From Xenopus tropicalis (Eukaryota > Chordata > Amphibia > Anura > Pipidae), in the NCBI RefSeq assembly GCF_000004195.4, contig NC_030677.2:198919872-198983871 (forward strand): a DNA stretch of 64,000 nucleotides, given 5' to 3'. The notes beneath the pieces are model-generated. The model searched no databases, was not told where the DNA came from, and worked only from the letters and a program-made list of their open reading frames with translations. Positions 1-11,736 of this stretch are shown here, in pieces. Position 1 is the first letter of the stretch. Each line of letters starts with the position of its first letter. A program made the translations under genes and the position numbers.

Positions 1-1477
1 AGAGTAACATGAGTAACCTTTGTTATTCACAGTAGGTTTGTGGTGCCACAAAGTGGACTTCAGGGCCAAACATTCCCAACTGGAAAGGATTTTCGCATTG
101 CAACTGTTGTCTAACCAGTTCAAACTATTGTAGACGACCTAGTTGTACTGCTGTCAAAAGTATTACTAGACTCCCCCACCCCCTCCTGGATGCAATTATG
201 TCGGAATTGTAGGTAAACTGCTGCATTGTCGCTATAAAATATTGCCAATTTGACCTTTATTTATATAGCACCGGCATATTTGCCAGCTCCCTACAGAGAT
301 TACCCATCATTCACATCAGTCCCTGCCCCAGTAGAGATCACAGTCTGAGGTAGGGTCACTCTCAGTCCATGTTTCAGGCTGACTAAGCCCGTTTCAGATT
401 CCTTGTCCCTGTGGAAAATTGGCCCCGGCAAGCACCCCCCACCCCCAAGCTGTCCCCGCACTATTCCAGGACAGTAGGAAGGAATGAGTGATCTTCTGCC
501 ACCTGACCCTCCTCACATGTCCTCCAAACATCCCACGCCAGCATTTCTGCTGCTAAAGAAAGCTCCCCTTCCCCAATGCACTTTGCTGCTCGGCCGAAAT
601 GGGATAGATTCTCTCATCACTAAACAAAGGTGATCTGCCCTGTAAGAATGAAAGAAAGGCAATAAGGCCATCCATTTGTAAATGATTAACATGGTGCTAC
701 ATTTATTTAATTAATGCTATTTAGGTGCTATAATAACTGTCAAGCAGGCAGGCTGTGCCCCAACAAATAAAATGGAGCCCTTGTCCAATACCTCCCGCAG
801 TAGACAATAAACATATCCAGGCTGGGGTGGAAGGCCAAAGCTTTATTAACAAACATGTATGAGATAAATATATTAAAAATAGTGCAACAATAAATAATTC
901 CATTTAATGTCAATTATATCCAATGAAGACCAGGAATGCTTGCCCATACCATAGGCTACCACCTGGCTACCTACCATGTTGGTCGAGTATTGGGTGGGCA
1001 ACCATAATATCTCCGTACTGGGACCCTTGTCTAATGATACCCAGTAGCATAACCCCTATAATCCCTAAATTTTTTTAATCCCCAACCCCATCCTGAAGAA
1101 AAACTACAAGGGTGGGTAGGATTTTGCTCTCAGTAGCACCAGAATAACAAGAGGCCCTCTTTTCTTCTGACCCTCTTCTTATTCCTTTTAACTCCCCACT
1201 TCCTAAGCTTTCTCCTGACCTAACCCTATGCAGTGATGCCCATCGTGATTCGCCCTGGTTTCATTAACCCTTTCCTAACCTGTACCCCCCCAGCCAAATA
1301 TTTTCACCTCTTGCCTAATCGGCCCCTTACTAACTAATCAAGGCTTGTGCCTCCTACCCTACACCTCCTAGTTGGGTCTGATGGCACACACATTACGTGA
1401 AGCCTTACAGCTCTCCCAACATGTGCCGTACCTAGGGGTGGGTGCATTTCAGACTGCAGGGGGTGGTAATTTTCAGA
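1..1477. other. Unassigned intergenic DNA
   Basis: No gene, RNA or repeat boundary could be supported. Short frames here have no coding character. C-rich runs occur near 170-185 and 435-450. Confidence 0.6.
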
Positions 1478-1815
1478 TTAACCTTTGAATTAACTTTTAG
1501 TATGATGTAGAGAGTGATAGCTATTTGCAATTGGTCTTCATTTTTTTTTTTAGTGTGGTTTTTTAATTATTAAGCTTTTTGTTCAGCAGCTCCCCAGTTT
1601 GGCGTTTTAGCAGCTATCTGGTTGCTAGGGTCCGAACCAAGCAGTGGTGTGAGGCAGTCTTTGGAATATGAATAAAGGCACTGAGCAGGAAATAACAAGA
1701 TAAATGGATATTTACACTCTTTTACCTGAGAATTTGAAGAATGACTAAGTCTGATTGCAAACATAGCGCAGACCAATCCTGTGCCAGATTCATTGGGATA
1801 TTTACTGTTGCACAA
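1478..1815 (+). mobile_element. T2-type MITE fragment (same family as 3390-3812)
   Basis: The segment starts with a sequence nearly identical to that at about 3400 (AATTAACTTTTAGTATGATG against AATTAACTTTTGGTAAGATG). It continues in parallel through the stretches containing TTTGCAATT, CAGCAGCT and TATCTGGTTGCTAGGGTC. Both copies belong to a common Xenopus MITE that inserts at TTAA, recalled from memory. The terminal inverted repeats are missing, so this is an old truncated copy; the right edge is approximate. Confidence 0.6.
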
Positions 1816-2575
1816 TATGACAGGCCTGTTATTCAGGCAATGGAGCAGCCGCAGGATGGGGCAAGTCCCTGACGTTTACTTTTACAGACAACCTGTTCTG
1901 TGAACCAGGAACCTTAGCAGGAAATAATTTTCCATAATAATTAACACAGTGTATAATGGGTGTGGTGCAGGCGCTTATTAATTGGCCAAAGGAGCTGAGA
2001 TAAAGGGATCCTGATCCAATTCACTTCAAAGTCAGAACTCTGTAGCCCTTGGGCTATTCAGCCTTCTGGAGAGAAACTCATCCAGTAAATCCAGGTGCTT
2101 AGGAGACAGGCATTCTAACATAAACATGATCTGGTATATTGTAGCCATAAATACTGCTATAAATGAATGATGTGTGTGTGTGCCGTTGCCTCCAAATTCA
2201 AGTATTTCATGGAGCTTTATCTACTGGCTCCTGGCTCCACCGGGGATGTCATCAAACTGTTATTTCTAAACATGTAAATAGTGTACATACAGCAAGACAT
2301 GACCAAGCCTTTGTGTTACGGACTGTAATATGAGGAGGCCCATAGACTGTTAGTAACAACCTTTTAGGTGAAATGGAAAAGCCCTCGATAGGTATATACT
2401 GTAATTCTAAGCAATTAAAGTAGTAAAAGCTTACCCGTAGTACAACGTAGGTCCAGGTGCTCATGCCCCAGACCCTCAGCATAGGGGAGGCCAATAGGAA
2501 CCAAGATAATGAAGTAGGCAGGCACTCCGGAACTCCAAAAAAGCAGATATAAAGCTCAGGTGTAAAGTAAAATCA
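1816..2575. other. Unassigned intergenic DNA
   Basis: Nothing recognisable apart from a short TG run near 2170. An 80-codon minus frame at 2252-2494 has no supporting features. Confidence 0.55.
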
Positions 2576-2576
2576 G

Positions 2577-2970
2577 AGTAGAGTATAAGCCTAGTTTTTC
2601 AGCACCCAAAATGCGCTGAAAAAGTCACCCTAGGCTTATACTCGAGTTGGCTCCCTCCAGACTAGCACCCTCTGTCCTTTGTGTGCAAATTAGGCCACCC
2701 GCAACCAGACCCTCCAGTGCCTATTGTTTTTGTTGACCCTCTTCTCCACTTAAAGAGCTAGTTTACTGTTTTTCTTTGAAATATATATTTAAAAACACAT
2801 ACCCCACTGATGCCTCAATTAATGTAATTTTATTGGCATTTATTTTTATTATTGAAACTTAGCAGTAGCTGCTGCATTTCCCACCCTAGGCTTATACTAG
2901 AGTCCAGTTTTCTTAGGTAAAATTAGGTACCTTGGCTTATATTCGGATCGGCTTATACTCGAGTATATAC
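2577..2970 (-). mobile_element. Interspersed repeat rich in CTCGAGTATAAGCC motifs
   Basis: The motif TAGGCTTATACT or GGCTTATACTCGAG recurs at about 2628, 2887 and 2950, and appears inverted as GTATAAGCCTAG at about 2583. The left end folds: 2580-2603 pairs with 2613-2645. It resembles a vertebrate interspersed repeat I have seen before, but I cannot name its superfamily. The right end falls near the GAGTATATACAG sequence at about 2960-2972. Confidence 0.5.
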
Positions 2971-3069
2971 AGTAGTTTTATTAACATATACACATGAATG
3001 CTATAAAGCCTTACGCGTTTTGTACCATAACTAGAAAAGCCATTTCTGGCCAGAAAACTGGTTTTAAAG

Positions 3070-3385
3070 TTGTTTAAAGGGTGCCACGACCTGGACAGTG
3101 GCATGCAGGAGGGGGATCAAGGGCAAAAACTTCTCTGAAAAATACTTTGTTGGCACAGAGTTGCGCAAAAAACGTAAGCTATTCTAGCGAAAATACGCGG
3201 CTTTTTTGCTATGTCGCGCTAAAACACCATGAAAGCGGGATTTGCGGAAAAATGCCATGTGTGACTTGTGCGGCGTATTGTACAATACTTTTGCGACGAT
3301 AAAAAATGCGTCGGAAAACGCGGCGCGAACCCAAACTGCGAACATACGCTGAAAGTTCGCGAACATACGCGTCCGCGAACACCGT
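3070..3385. repeat. CpG-rich A/T-rich element next to a T2 MITE
   Basis: This block has many CG dinucleotides (GCG, CGC, GCGAA) in otherwise CpG-poor surroundings. GCGAACATACGC appears twice, at about 3337 and 3359. Its style matches the CGAA-rich hAT and Harbinger-like elements elsewhere in the window. No terminal inverted repeat or target duplication was found. The frames across it overlap on both strands and are not credible genes. Confidence 0.35.
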
Positions 3386-3389
3386 AAAG

Positions 3390-3812
3390 GTAGTTTACCT
3401 TTAAATTAACTTTTGGTAAGATGTAGACATTGATATTCAGAGACAATTTGCAATTAGTCTTTTTATTTTATGTGGTTTTCAGTTTTATATCTTGTTCAGC
3501 AACTCTCCAGTTTTTTTTTCAGCAGCTATCTAGTTGCTACGGTCTTGTTCACTCTAGCAACCAGGCAGTGGTTTGAATGAGTAGCTGCAATATAAATAGA
3601 AGAGGGACTGAATAGGAAGATAAGTAACAAAAAGTAACAATAACAATACAACTGTAGCCTCACGGAGCAATAGTTTTTTTGGCTGCCGGGGTCTTTGACC
3701 CCCATTTAAAAGCTGGAAAGAGCCAGAAGAGGGAGGCAAATAATTAAAAAACTATAACACATAAATAAGTTGCTTGGAATAGGACACTCTATAACATCTA
3801 AAAGTTAACTTA
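3390..3812 (+). mobile_element. T2-type MITE, nearly complete body without termini
   Basis: The left part contains AATTAACTTTTGGTAAGATG and the right part ends in CATCTAAAAGTTAACTTAA, forming an inverted pair. The interior carries the paired TAGTTGCTAC and CTAGCAACC stems. This matches the layout of a very common Xenopus TTAA MITE. The outermost ends are eroded and no clean TTAA duplication can be assigned. Confidence 0.65.
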
Positions 3813-3819
3813 ATAGTGA

Positions 3820-4630
3820 GCCATCTCTTTTCAGAAGTAACATATACATCTTTATATAAACATCTATATATATATATTTTTTTTTTTTCTTCAATGTTGA
3901 TGACAGTATCCCTTATAAATATAAAGTTTTATTACAATAATGTACTATGATACAACACTACAACACTATGATGAAGGCATTTCCTATGTTATAGCTAGTA
4001 GAATTTGTTTCTTAATCCTTAAGGAAATGACTCTTCTCTGCTCACTAACTTTATTTTCAACATCACAAGACATTCATTTTCTCACAAAATAGAATGAAAA
4101 TTGTGCTCAGACAAGCGCTCTGAACAAAATGTCATTAGGGTCTACATTTTCTTTTCTAAGCAGCAAAGACTTTTAAAGAGAATGCTGTTAATGGCTGGTG
4201 TGCGTGACTATAATGCTGTGAGTAAGACACCGGCAGAATTAGAAACGCTGGAAGTTGCTGAGAAACACAAACTCTTACAGGAATTGGCATTAGCACTACT
4301 CTGTTGTGCCCGGCTTTCAGTTGGTATTATGTGCCAGCGCCAAGGAAACAAAGGGATTAGTGGTTTTGGCAGGAGAATGTTAACACAGTTCTTGCCATGT
4401 AGATTTGATATTGAATTCATTTTGTTACATTCTGACTAAGTGCTGAAGTGGCTGAAACACAAGGCAGAGGGCACTGAAAGACTTCTACAGGCACAAAGGG
4501 GCATTGGGGCAGTTTCTCAGCAGGCTGTGAAGGAGAGTTGTTCTTGCTCTGCAGACCAACTGCATGGAACATTACTAGCAATAAACCTACATTTTGCCTA
4601 GTGAAAGACAACACTATTCCAAGCCATTTG
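3820..4630. other. Unassigned DNA with an isolated 112-codon plus frame
   Basis: A plus frame at 4101-4439 is open for 112 codons. It includes a charged stretch (AELETLEVAEKHKLLQELAL) that could form a helix, but there is no recognisable domain, no splice signal and no neighbour. I treat it as probably spurious. A short TA/T run sits at about 3865-3890. Confidence 0.4.
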
Positions 4631-4636
4631 TCAGTT

Positions 4637-5976
4637 CAGGTAAACCCAATAGGGCTGTTCTGCCCCCAATAAGGGGTAATTATATCTTAGTTGGGATCAA
4701 GTACAGGTACTGTTTTATTATTACAGAGAAAAGGGAATCATTTAACCATTAAATAAACCCAATAGGGCTGTTCTGCCCCAATAAGGGGTAATTATATCTT
4801 AGTTGGGATCAAGTACAGGTACTGTTCTATTATTACAGAGAAAAGGGAATCATTTAACCATGAAATAAACCCAATAGGGCTGTTCTGCCCCCAATAAGGG
4901 GTAATTATATCTTAGTTGGGATCAAATACAGGTACTGTTTTATTATTACAGAGAAAAGGGAATCATTTAACCATGAAATAAACCCAATAGGGCTGTTCTG
5001 CCCCCAATAAGGGGTAATTATATCTTAGTTGGGATTAAGTTCTGGTACTGTTTTATTATTACAGAGAAAAGGGAATCATTTAACCATGAAATAAACCCAA
5101 TAGAGCTGTTCTGCCCCCAATAAGGGGTAATTATATCTTAGTTGGGATCAAGTACAGGTACTGTTTTATTATTACAGAGAAAAGGGAATCATTTAACCAT
5201 TAAATAAACCCAATAGGGCTGGTCTGCCCCAATAAGGGGTAATTATATCTTAGTTGGGATCAAGTACAGGTACTGTTTTATTATTACAGAGAAAAGGGAA
5301 TCATTTAACCATTAAATAAACCCAATAGGGCTGGTCTGCCCCAATAAGGGGTAATTATATCTTAGTTGGGATCAAGTACAGGTACTGTTTTATTATTACA
5401 GAGAAAAGGGAATCATTTAACCATGAAATAAACCCAATAGGGCTGTTCTGCCCCCAATAAGGGGTAATTATATCTTAGTTGGGATTAAGTTCTGGTACTG
5501 TTTTATTATTACAGAGAAAAGGGAATCATTTAACCATGAAATAAACCCAATAGGGCTGTTCTGCCCCCAATAAGGGGTAATTATATCTTAGTTGGGATCA
5601 AGTATAGGTACTGTTTTATTATTACAGAGAAAAGGGAATCATTTAACCATGAAATAAACCCAATAGGATTGTTCTGCCCCAATAAGGGGTAATTATATCT
5701 TAGTTGGGATCAAGTACAGGTACTGTTTTATTATTACAGAGAAAAGGGAATCATTTAACCATGAAATAAACCCAATAGGGCTGTTCTGCCCCCAATAAGG
5801 GGTAATTATATCTTAGTTGGGATCAAGTACAGGTACTGTTTTATTGTTACAGAGACAAAGGAAATCATTTTTAGAAATTAGAATTATTTGCTTATAATGG
5901 AGTCTATGGGAGATGGCCTTTCCGTAATTCGGAACTTTCTGGATTATGGGTTTCCGGATAAGGGATCCCATACCTG
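4637..5976 (+). mobile_element. TA-flanked MITE with 113-bp tandem array, copy 1
   Basis: About eleven copies of a 112-113-bp monomer run from 4641 to about 5850; each contains GGGGTAATTATATCTTAG and AAGTACAGGTACTG. Monomers differ by four or five C in the CCCCCAATAAGG run and by ATGAAATAA or ATTAAATAA. The right arm (TCCGTAATTCGGAACTTTC, then GGATCCCATACCTG) ends at 5976 and is followed by TA. The left arm is gone: the array starts right after TTCAGG. No coding potential. Confidence 0.85.
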
Positions 5977-5989
5977 TATATGTTAGATT

Positions 5990-6204
5990 ACAATATTTCA
6001 ATAGTATTTGTAAATAGAATTGCAAGGTAGTATTTGTCTGTAAGGAGCATGGCATAGGTTAGGAGTTGGGGATTTAAAGCAAGATGCCAAGGCTACATGG
6101 TGGCTACAGGGAGTCTCGAGGAGATAGGGGGGCACAGAAGGAACCCCCAACACCCTCAGTACTTACTGCAACCATGCTCAGAAAAGTGAAGTTGCACCGC
6201 TGTA
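5990..6204. other. Unassigned intergenic DNA
   Basis: Nothing recognisable between the 113-bp-array MITE and the diverged hAT relic. Confidence 0.5.
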
Positions 6205-6385
6205 AGGAGGGTCAGACTGGCCCACTGGGATACTGGGAAAAATACCAATGTGCCCCTTTGGCCCAAACTCCCAGCACCTGTATTTATTCATATACCTGCA
6301 CTGCCCGCTCAGCCCCAAGACCAGAGAGGGGCAGGTCAGCACTGGTATATAACAGATTGATTCTGGCCCAGTCTGAGTTGGTTGG
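6205..6385 (+). mobile_element. Diverged hAT relic of the CAGGGTCGGACTGGG family
   Basis: The left end GGGTCAGACTGG, followed by ACTGGGAAAAATACC, parallels the well-bounded copy at 49468-49745. The right end reads CTGGCCCAGTCTGAG, the inverted counterpart. No target duplication survives. The long minus frame at 6178-6618 overlaps it and is not a gene. Confidence 0.5.
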
Positions 6386-6389
6386 AGAA

Positions 6390-7589
6390 GGGAGTTGTGT
6401 GTGCATTCAGGTGATGGCGGGCCCCAGGTACCCAGTCCAATGCTGACTGTAGGGAATGACAATGCTGGTAAAGGTTTATGGTATCTATCTGTACAGAAAC
6501 ATAGGTTTCTGCTATGAAGATGATGTAATGCCACACCAGGCTGGACTGGTAGAATATGCCACCTCTGGCTTTTAATAGTATCAAAGAAACCAGAAGGGCA
6601 AATTCGTGGATGGGTCAATGCCTATTTCCCTTCAGCCGCCCTTATGAATACAGCTCTGCTGAATGCTGGGGTAGATAAGTGCAAAGGCCTATGGGTATTT
6701 ATGAAAGTGCAGGGCATGAAGGTAAGGAAAACCCCAAAAAGGGTGGTTTCGCCAGTTGCTCTTTGTAAAGTAATCCTAATGAGTTCTGTATAAACATATT
6801 CTCCCTTCCCTTAGCTGCAGCCTGTGTCAGGCTTTCAGATAAGGAGAAGTTCATTTTACAGAGGGCTTTATTTGACTAAATACCTTGTCCTCCTCCTGAA
6901 GTTGGAACGGGGAATGGGAAAGTGGAAATCCTTTCCGTTTTGGTTTTTAGCTGTGTAGCTCAAGAAATAAAAAATATTTCAGAACTAAAACAATAGGCTA
7001 TAGGTTCAGCACAATATTTATTGTTTGAGTTCATGTTGAACCAGGGGGTATTCTGCCCTTTAACATGGCAAGGACTAGTATAGAAATCACTTTCTGCCTT
7101 GGAACCTATAAAGAACTTGAGACTCAAGGAGATCACCAGACAGAGGCAGACATGTGATTCACATTACCATGGGTATATGCAGAAATAGACCTTAGGATGT
7201 AAAATGACAGAATGCTCCTGAGTGTGTAACAGAATGTTTATTGTAACCCTTCAATAAAGTAAATCCTGTGATCTTCAACCCTCTGCATCACATGCATTGC
7301 ATACTGTATGGCTTCTATAAAAGGCAAATATTTACACATGTATATTAACAAAGCATGCTAGACCAGCACCATACAGTAAAGAATGGTCTCTCCCAAATCT
7401 GCTTTGTAATTTACATTTATTAGATGAACAAGATAAGCTTGCAAGGCATTGTGGGAAATTGAGTCTTGGCTAGAAGAGAGCTACATTGTTTCAATAAGAG
7501 TCAAGAGTAAGCTCATGCTCATAGGGGGTAGGTAATATTTGTATTTGGGAGGCTAATTAAAGGCTATATCTACAGTAGGTCCTTCATAG
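6390..7589. other. Unassigned intergenic DNA
   Basis: No gene, RNA or defined repeat recognised. The sequence looks like ordinary single-copy A/T-rich vertebrate DNA. Confidence 0.5.
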
Positions 7590-9190
7590 TATCCCAGGGC
7601 CAATTCCATTTTAGTCACCCCAGACAAATGGCAGGATCAATAGAGCAGCAATGTAATATATAATAACAAAACACATGGATTGATAAATACAGTGCCAGTT
7701 CCATGTATAATACCTCAGAACACGTGAAAAGATAGATACAGTAACTATTTAATTTAGAACAAAAATAAATACTGTGCCAATTCCATGTATAATGCCCCAG
7801 AACAGATGGTAGGATAAATACAGTGCCAATTCCATGTATAATGCCCCAGAACACAGGGCAGAACAAATACAGTGTCAATTACATGTATAATGCCCCAGAA
7901 CAGATGGTAGGATAAATACAGTGCCAATTCCATGTATAATGCCCCAGAACACAGGGCAGGATAAATACAGTGCCAATTCCATGTATAATGCCCCAGAACA
8001 CAGGGCAGGATAAATACAGTGCCAATTCCATGTATAATACCCCAGAACAGATGGTAGGATAAATACAGTGCCAATTCCATGTATAATGCCCCAGAACACA
8101 AGGCAGGATAAATACAGTGCCAATTCCATGTATAATGCCCCAGAACACAAGGCAGGATAAATACAGTGCCAATTCCATGTATAATACCCCAGAACACACA
8201 GCAGGATAAATACAGTGCCAATTCCATGTATAATACCCCAGAACAGATGGTAGGATAAATACAGTGCCAATTCCATGTATAATGCCCCAGAACAGATGGT
8301 AGGATAAATACAGTACCAATTCCATATATAATGCCCCAGAACAGATGGTAGGATAAATACAGTGCCAATTCCATGTATAATACCCCAGAACAGATGGTAG
8401 GATAAATACAGTACCAATTCCATGTATAATGCCCCAGAACAGATGGCAGGATAAATACTGTGCCAATTCCATGTATAATACCCCAGAACAGATGGTAGGA
8501 TAAATACAGTGCAAATTCCATGTATAATGCCCCAGAACAGATGGTAGGATATAGTGCCAATTCCATGTATAATGCCCCAGAACACAGGGCAGGATAAATA
8601 CAGTGCCAATTCCATGTATAATGCCCCAGAACACATGGCAGGATAAATACAGTGCCAATTCAATGTATAATACCCCAGAGCAGATGGTAGGATAAATACA
8701 GTGCCAATTCCATGTATAATACCCCAGAACACAGGGCAGAATAAATACAGTGCCAATTCCATGTATAATGCCCCAGAACAGATGGTAGAATAAATACAGT
8801 GCCAATTCCATGTATAATACCCCAGAACACATGGCAGGATAAATACAGTGCCAATTCCATGTTTAATACCCCAGAACACAGGGCAGGATAAATACTGTCC
8901 AATTCCATGTATAATACCCCAGAACAGATGGTAGGATAAATACAGTGCCAATTCCATGTATAATGCCCCAGAACAGATGGCAGGATAAATACAGTGCCAA
9001 TTCCATGTATAATGCCCCAGAACAGATGGCAGGATAAATACTGTGCCAATTCCATGTATAATGCCCCAGAACAGATGGCAGGATAAATACAGTGCCAATT
9101 CCATGTATAATGCCCCAGAACAGATGGCAGGATAAATACAGTGCCAATTACATGTATAATGCCCCAGAACACATGGCAGGATAAATACAC
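7590..9190 (+). repeat. 49-bp minisatellite, about 32 copies
   Basis: The monomer is 49 bp, with the core CAGTGCCAATTCCATG, then TATAATGCCCCAGAACA and a variable tail (GATGGTAGG, GATGGCAGG, CAGGGCAGG or CAAGGCAGG). About three leftmost copies (7598-7770) are heavily diverged, while about 29 copies from 7770 on are close to identical. Because 49 is not a multiple of three and the monomer lacks stops on the minus strand, all three minus frames stay open for hundreds of codons. Those frames are artefacts. Confidence 0.95.
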
Positions 9191-10178
9191 TGTATTGGTT
9201 AGAGGAGACTTAGGCCCACCAAGCCTTCATTTACGTTTCAGCTACTGAAGAGGTTATGTGCATACAGTATGTCTCTTTAATCTGGGACCTGCTTCTGGCC
9301 ATTAGGCTGAAAAGGGGAGATTGTGTTTCCCTGTGTGGCTTCACACAGGGATAACAATATACTGTATAAATTGTGGCTTAATGTTGCTGTTGTGTTGTGC
9401 TTGTGGCAGACAAATGTTCAGACTTCAGGTTTGGATCTCGTCAGAGACTCTTAATCTGATCATTTGTCTGTTGCCTTATCCCTTTCAGGGTTTCACATGA
9501 AATACCTGAGAAAGTGCAACATTCTGAGCATTTCATTGATGTGATGGTGAAACTGTGACTGATGTAGCAACGCCCGAATATACAGTAATACACCGGATAC
9601 TGAGAGGGAATGAGGGTAAGTCAGACAGGTTGGAGGAATGCGGCTAAATATTAACTCACAACCTATTTTAATACAATGTTTAACAATGTTTAGAATGATT
9701 TTACTGTTATATTATATAATATATTATACCGGGTATATAGCTTTTTGAATCATGGAAGCAGATCTGGTAGTGAAATCATTGGAGGTAGCTTAATACTTGG
9801 GGTATCTGCATCTAGTTTAACTGAGCGATGATGCGGAAAGAGAAGTTTTTGCAGCTGGATTTCAGTATATAGAAATGATATTTATTCATATATTTTGAAG
9901 GAACAGATTACAGGGATAGGGATATTAGGGGTTTCTGTGTTGTGTGGGGCTCTTTTTTAACAAATGTTGGTTCTGAAGCCGAAGTTCCCCTTTAAAAAAA
10001 CATGTAAATATGCATCTTCTGCAATTAATGTTTACAACATGCTTTTTTTCCTATTTTGCTTTTTCATTGTCACATTTGGGGTGGGTTGCACCAGCATTAG
10101 CCTCCCAGTTGCCGTATTCTATTCGACTTGTTTAGCAGCTAGCATAATGTATAATTGGTTATTTATTTACTTATCTTA
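9191..10178. other. Unassigned DNA with a small T2-end relic
   Basis: GAAGTTCCCCTTTAA at 9981-9995 matches the right terminus of the T2-type MITE ending at 63523 and is probably a terminal remnant. Nothing else is recognisable. Confidence 0.45.
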
Positions 10179-10595
10179 TTAAAGGAACAGTAACACCAAA
10201 AAATGAAAGTGTATAAAAGTAACTAAAATATAATGTGCTGCTGCCCTGCACTGGTAAAAGTTGTGTGTTTACTTCAGAAAGTCTACTATAATTTATATAA
10301 ATAAGCTGCTATGTAGCCATGGAGGCAGCCATTCAAAGGAGAAAAGGCACAGGCACATAGCAGATAACAGATAAAACACTATTGTATTCTACAGAACTTA
10401 TCTGTTATCTGCTATGTAACCTGTGCCTTTTCTCCTTTTTTCCAGCTTGAATGGCTGCCCCCGTGGCTACACAGCAGCTTATTATTTAAATTATAGTAGT
10501 GTTACTGTAGCAAACACACCAGTTTTACCAGTGCAGGGCAACAGTGCATTATATTTTTATTACTTTTTCATTTTTTGGTGTTACTGTTCCTTTAA
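10179..10595 (+). mobile_element. Complete palindromic T2/Kolobok-type MITE
   Basis: The element is bounded by TTAA at 10179-10182 and 10592-10595. The ends AAAGGAACAGTAACACC and GGTGTTACTGTTCCTTT are perfect inverted repeats, and complementarity runs nearly to the centre (GGCAGCCATTCAA near 10325 against TTGAATGGCTGCC near 10446). TTAA target duplication and AAAGG termini are typical of the T2/Kolobok group. It encodes nothing; the 75- and 68-codon frames in the right arm are incidental. Confidence 0.9.
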
Positions 10596-11399
10596 TAATG
10601 TGGCTTTACATTTCTTCCAAACCTTGTTCCTATGTCATTATTTACCTTAAGCATTGCAACCACAGGGCTGTGCCCTTTAGGAGTTTGGATCTCTTGGTAG
10701 CCATGTATTACCCATACTACCTGCAGAATTATCTGCTTGATAATGTATAAGCAGCCAGCAGCATTCTTTGGCCTATTGCCTTCCCCATTCCTATGTTGCT
10801 ATGTAGTAACCATGCAAAGAAGCACAAGCACCCCAGGCTAATGTGCGGCTCTTATAAGGCCACCATACAAGGAGATTCCTGTATACTCTACATCACTTCA
10901 TGGTTTAACCCAAAAGGAAATAATGACTAATTACTATAAAGAGTCACAATGTTCATGTGCTTTCTCATTACATGTGATTTCTCTCTGTAATTCAGTCTCT
11001 TTATTGGAAACCATAGGAAGCCGATTTCAGTAGTGGAAATGAAAGGATTTTTTTCTCCCTTTATTTTTCCTCCTTTGGCTTTGGAACATTTTGTCGATTT
11101 GTTTTGTACATAAAAGATCCAGCAGTTATGGTTCATATAAGGCAATGGATATCAGCAGTTAAAATAGAAACTGAACTTTTAATCATCATAAACAGCTACT
11201 AATGTCTTTATCCAGCCTCTTAACTCTAGTTATTCATTGCTTGGCCATCACAGGCCATTGGTGCATCCTGATAATATCATACTCTTTAATGAAAGCAGGA
11301 CCGACAGTGCCTAGTGCCCAAATAGGCTGATGTGATGAGGTTTACTGGAGTTTATACAAATACAGAGAAATAATTTTCTGTGTTTAGCCCTGAATTTAA
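10596..11399. other. Unassigned intergenic DNA
   Basis: No recognisable gene or repeat. A/T-rich single-copy-like sequence. Confidence 0.5.
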
Positions 11400-11402
11400 T
11401 GT

Positions 11403-11570
11403 GTAGTTTTGTTCCCAATCCCAACATATTCCGCAGCGCTGTACAATAAGTGGGTTACATACATTGGACATACAGAGTAACATATAAAGCAATCAATAAC
11501 CGATACAAGAGGTGAAGAGGGCCCTGCCCAAAAGAGCTTACAATCTACAAGGAGAAAGGGTTGAGACACA
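11403..11570 (-). mobile_element. L2-like LINE 3' tail, minus orientation
   Basis: About 130 bp containing CGCAGCGCTGTACAATAAG and AAGAGCTTACAATCT are nearly identical to 17070-17190. Read on the minus strand it has the TTGTAAGCTCTTTTGGGC motif typical of L2-type 3' regions. It is truncated on both sides and has no open frame for protein. Confidence 0.6.
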
Positions 11571-11736
11571 AGGTGTGGGAATGGGCATGACCAGAGTTGT
11601 GAGAGGTGGGGCACAGGGTATTGCTAAACTAGATTAGGGTAAGCCTCTCTATCTATTCTATCTATATAGAACAAGGGTCACATTGGACCCTCTCATGCAA
11701 GATGGTCCTTCGCTGAGTGGAAGAGGAAGGTGAGGG

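Noticed and set aside
4101..4439. 112-codon plus frame as a possible gene
   Set aside because: No recognisable domain, splice sites or codon signal; this length is expected by chance in 64 kb of A/T-rich DNA.
4641..5850. Regularly spaced repeats as a CRISPR-like array
   Set aside because: The units are head-to-tail without unique spacers, and the sequence is vertebrate.
6178..6618. 146-codon minus frame
   Set aside because: It overlaps a diverged hAT relic and other frames; no homology recognised.
7754..9190. Minus-strand open frames of 94-409 codons with WGIIHGIGTVFILP-like repeats
   Set aside because: They arise from a stop-free 49-bp tandem repeat. All three minus frames are open and cycle through the same peptides, which is not expected of a gene.
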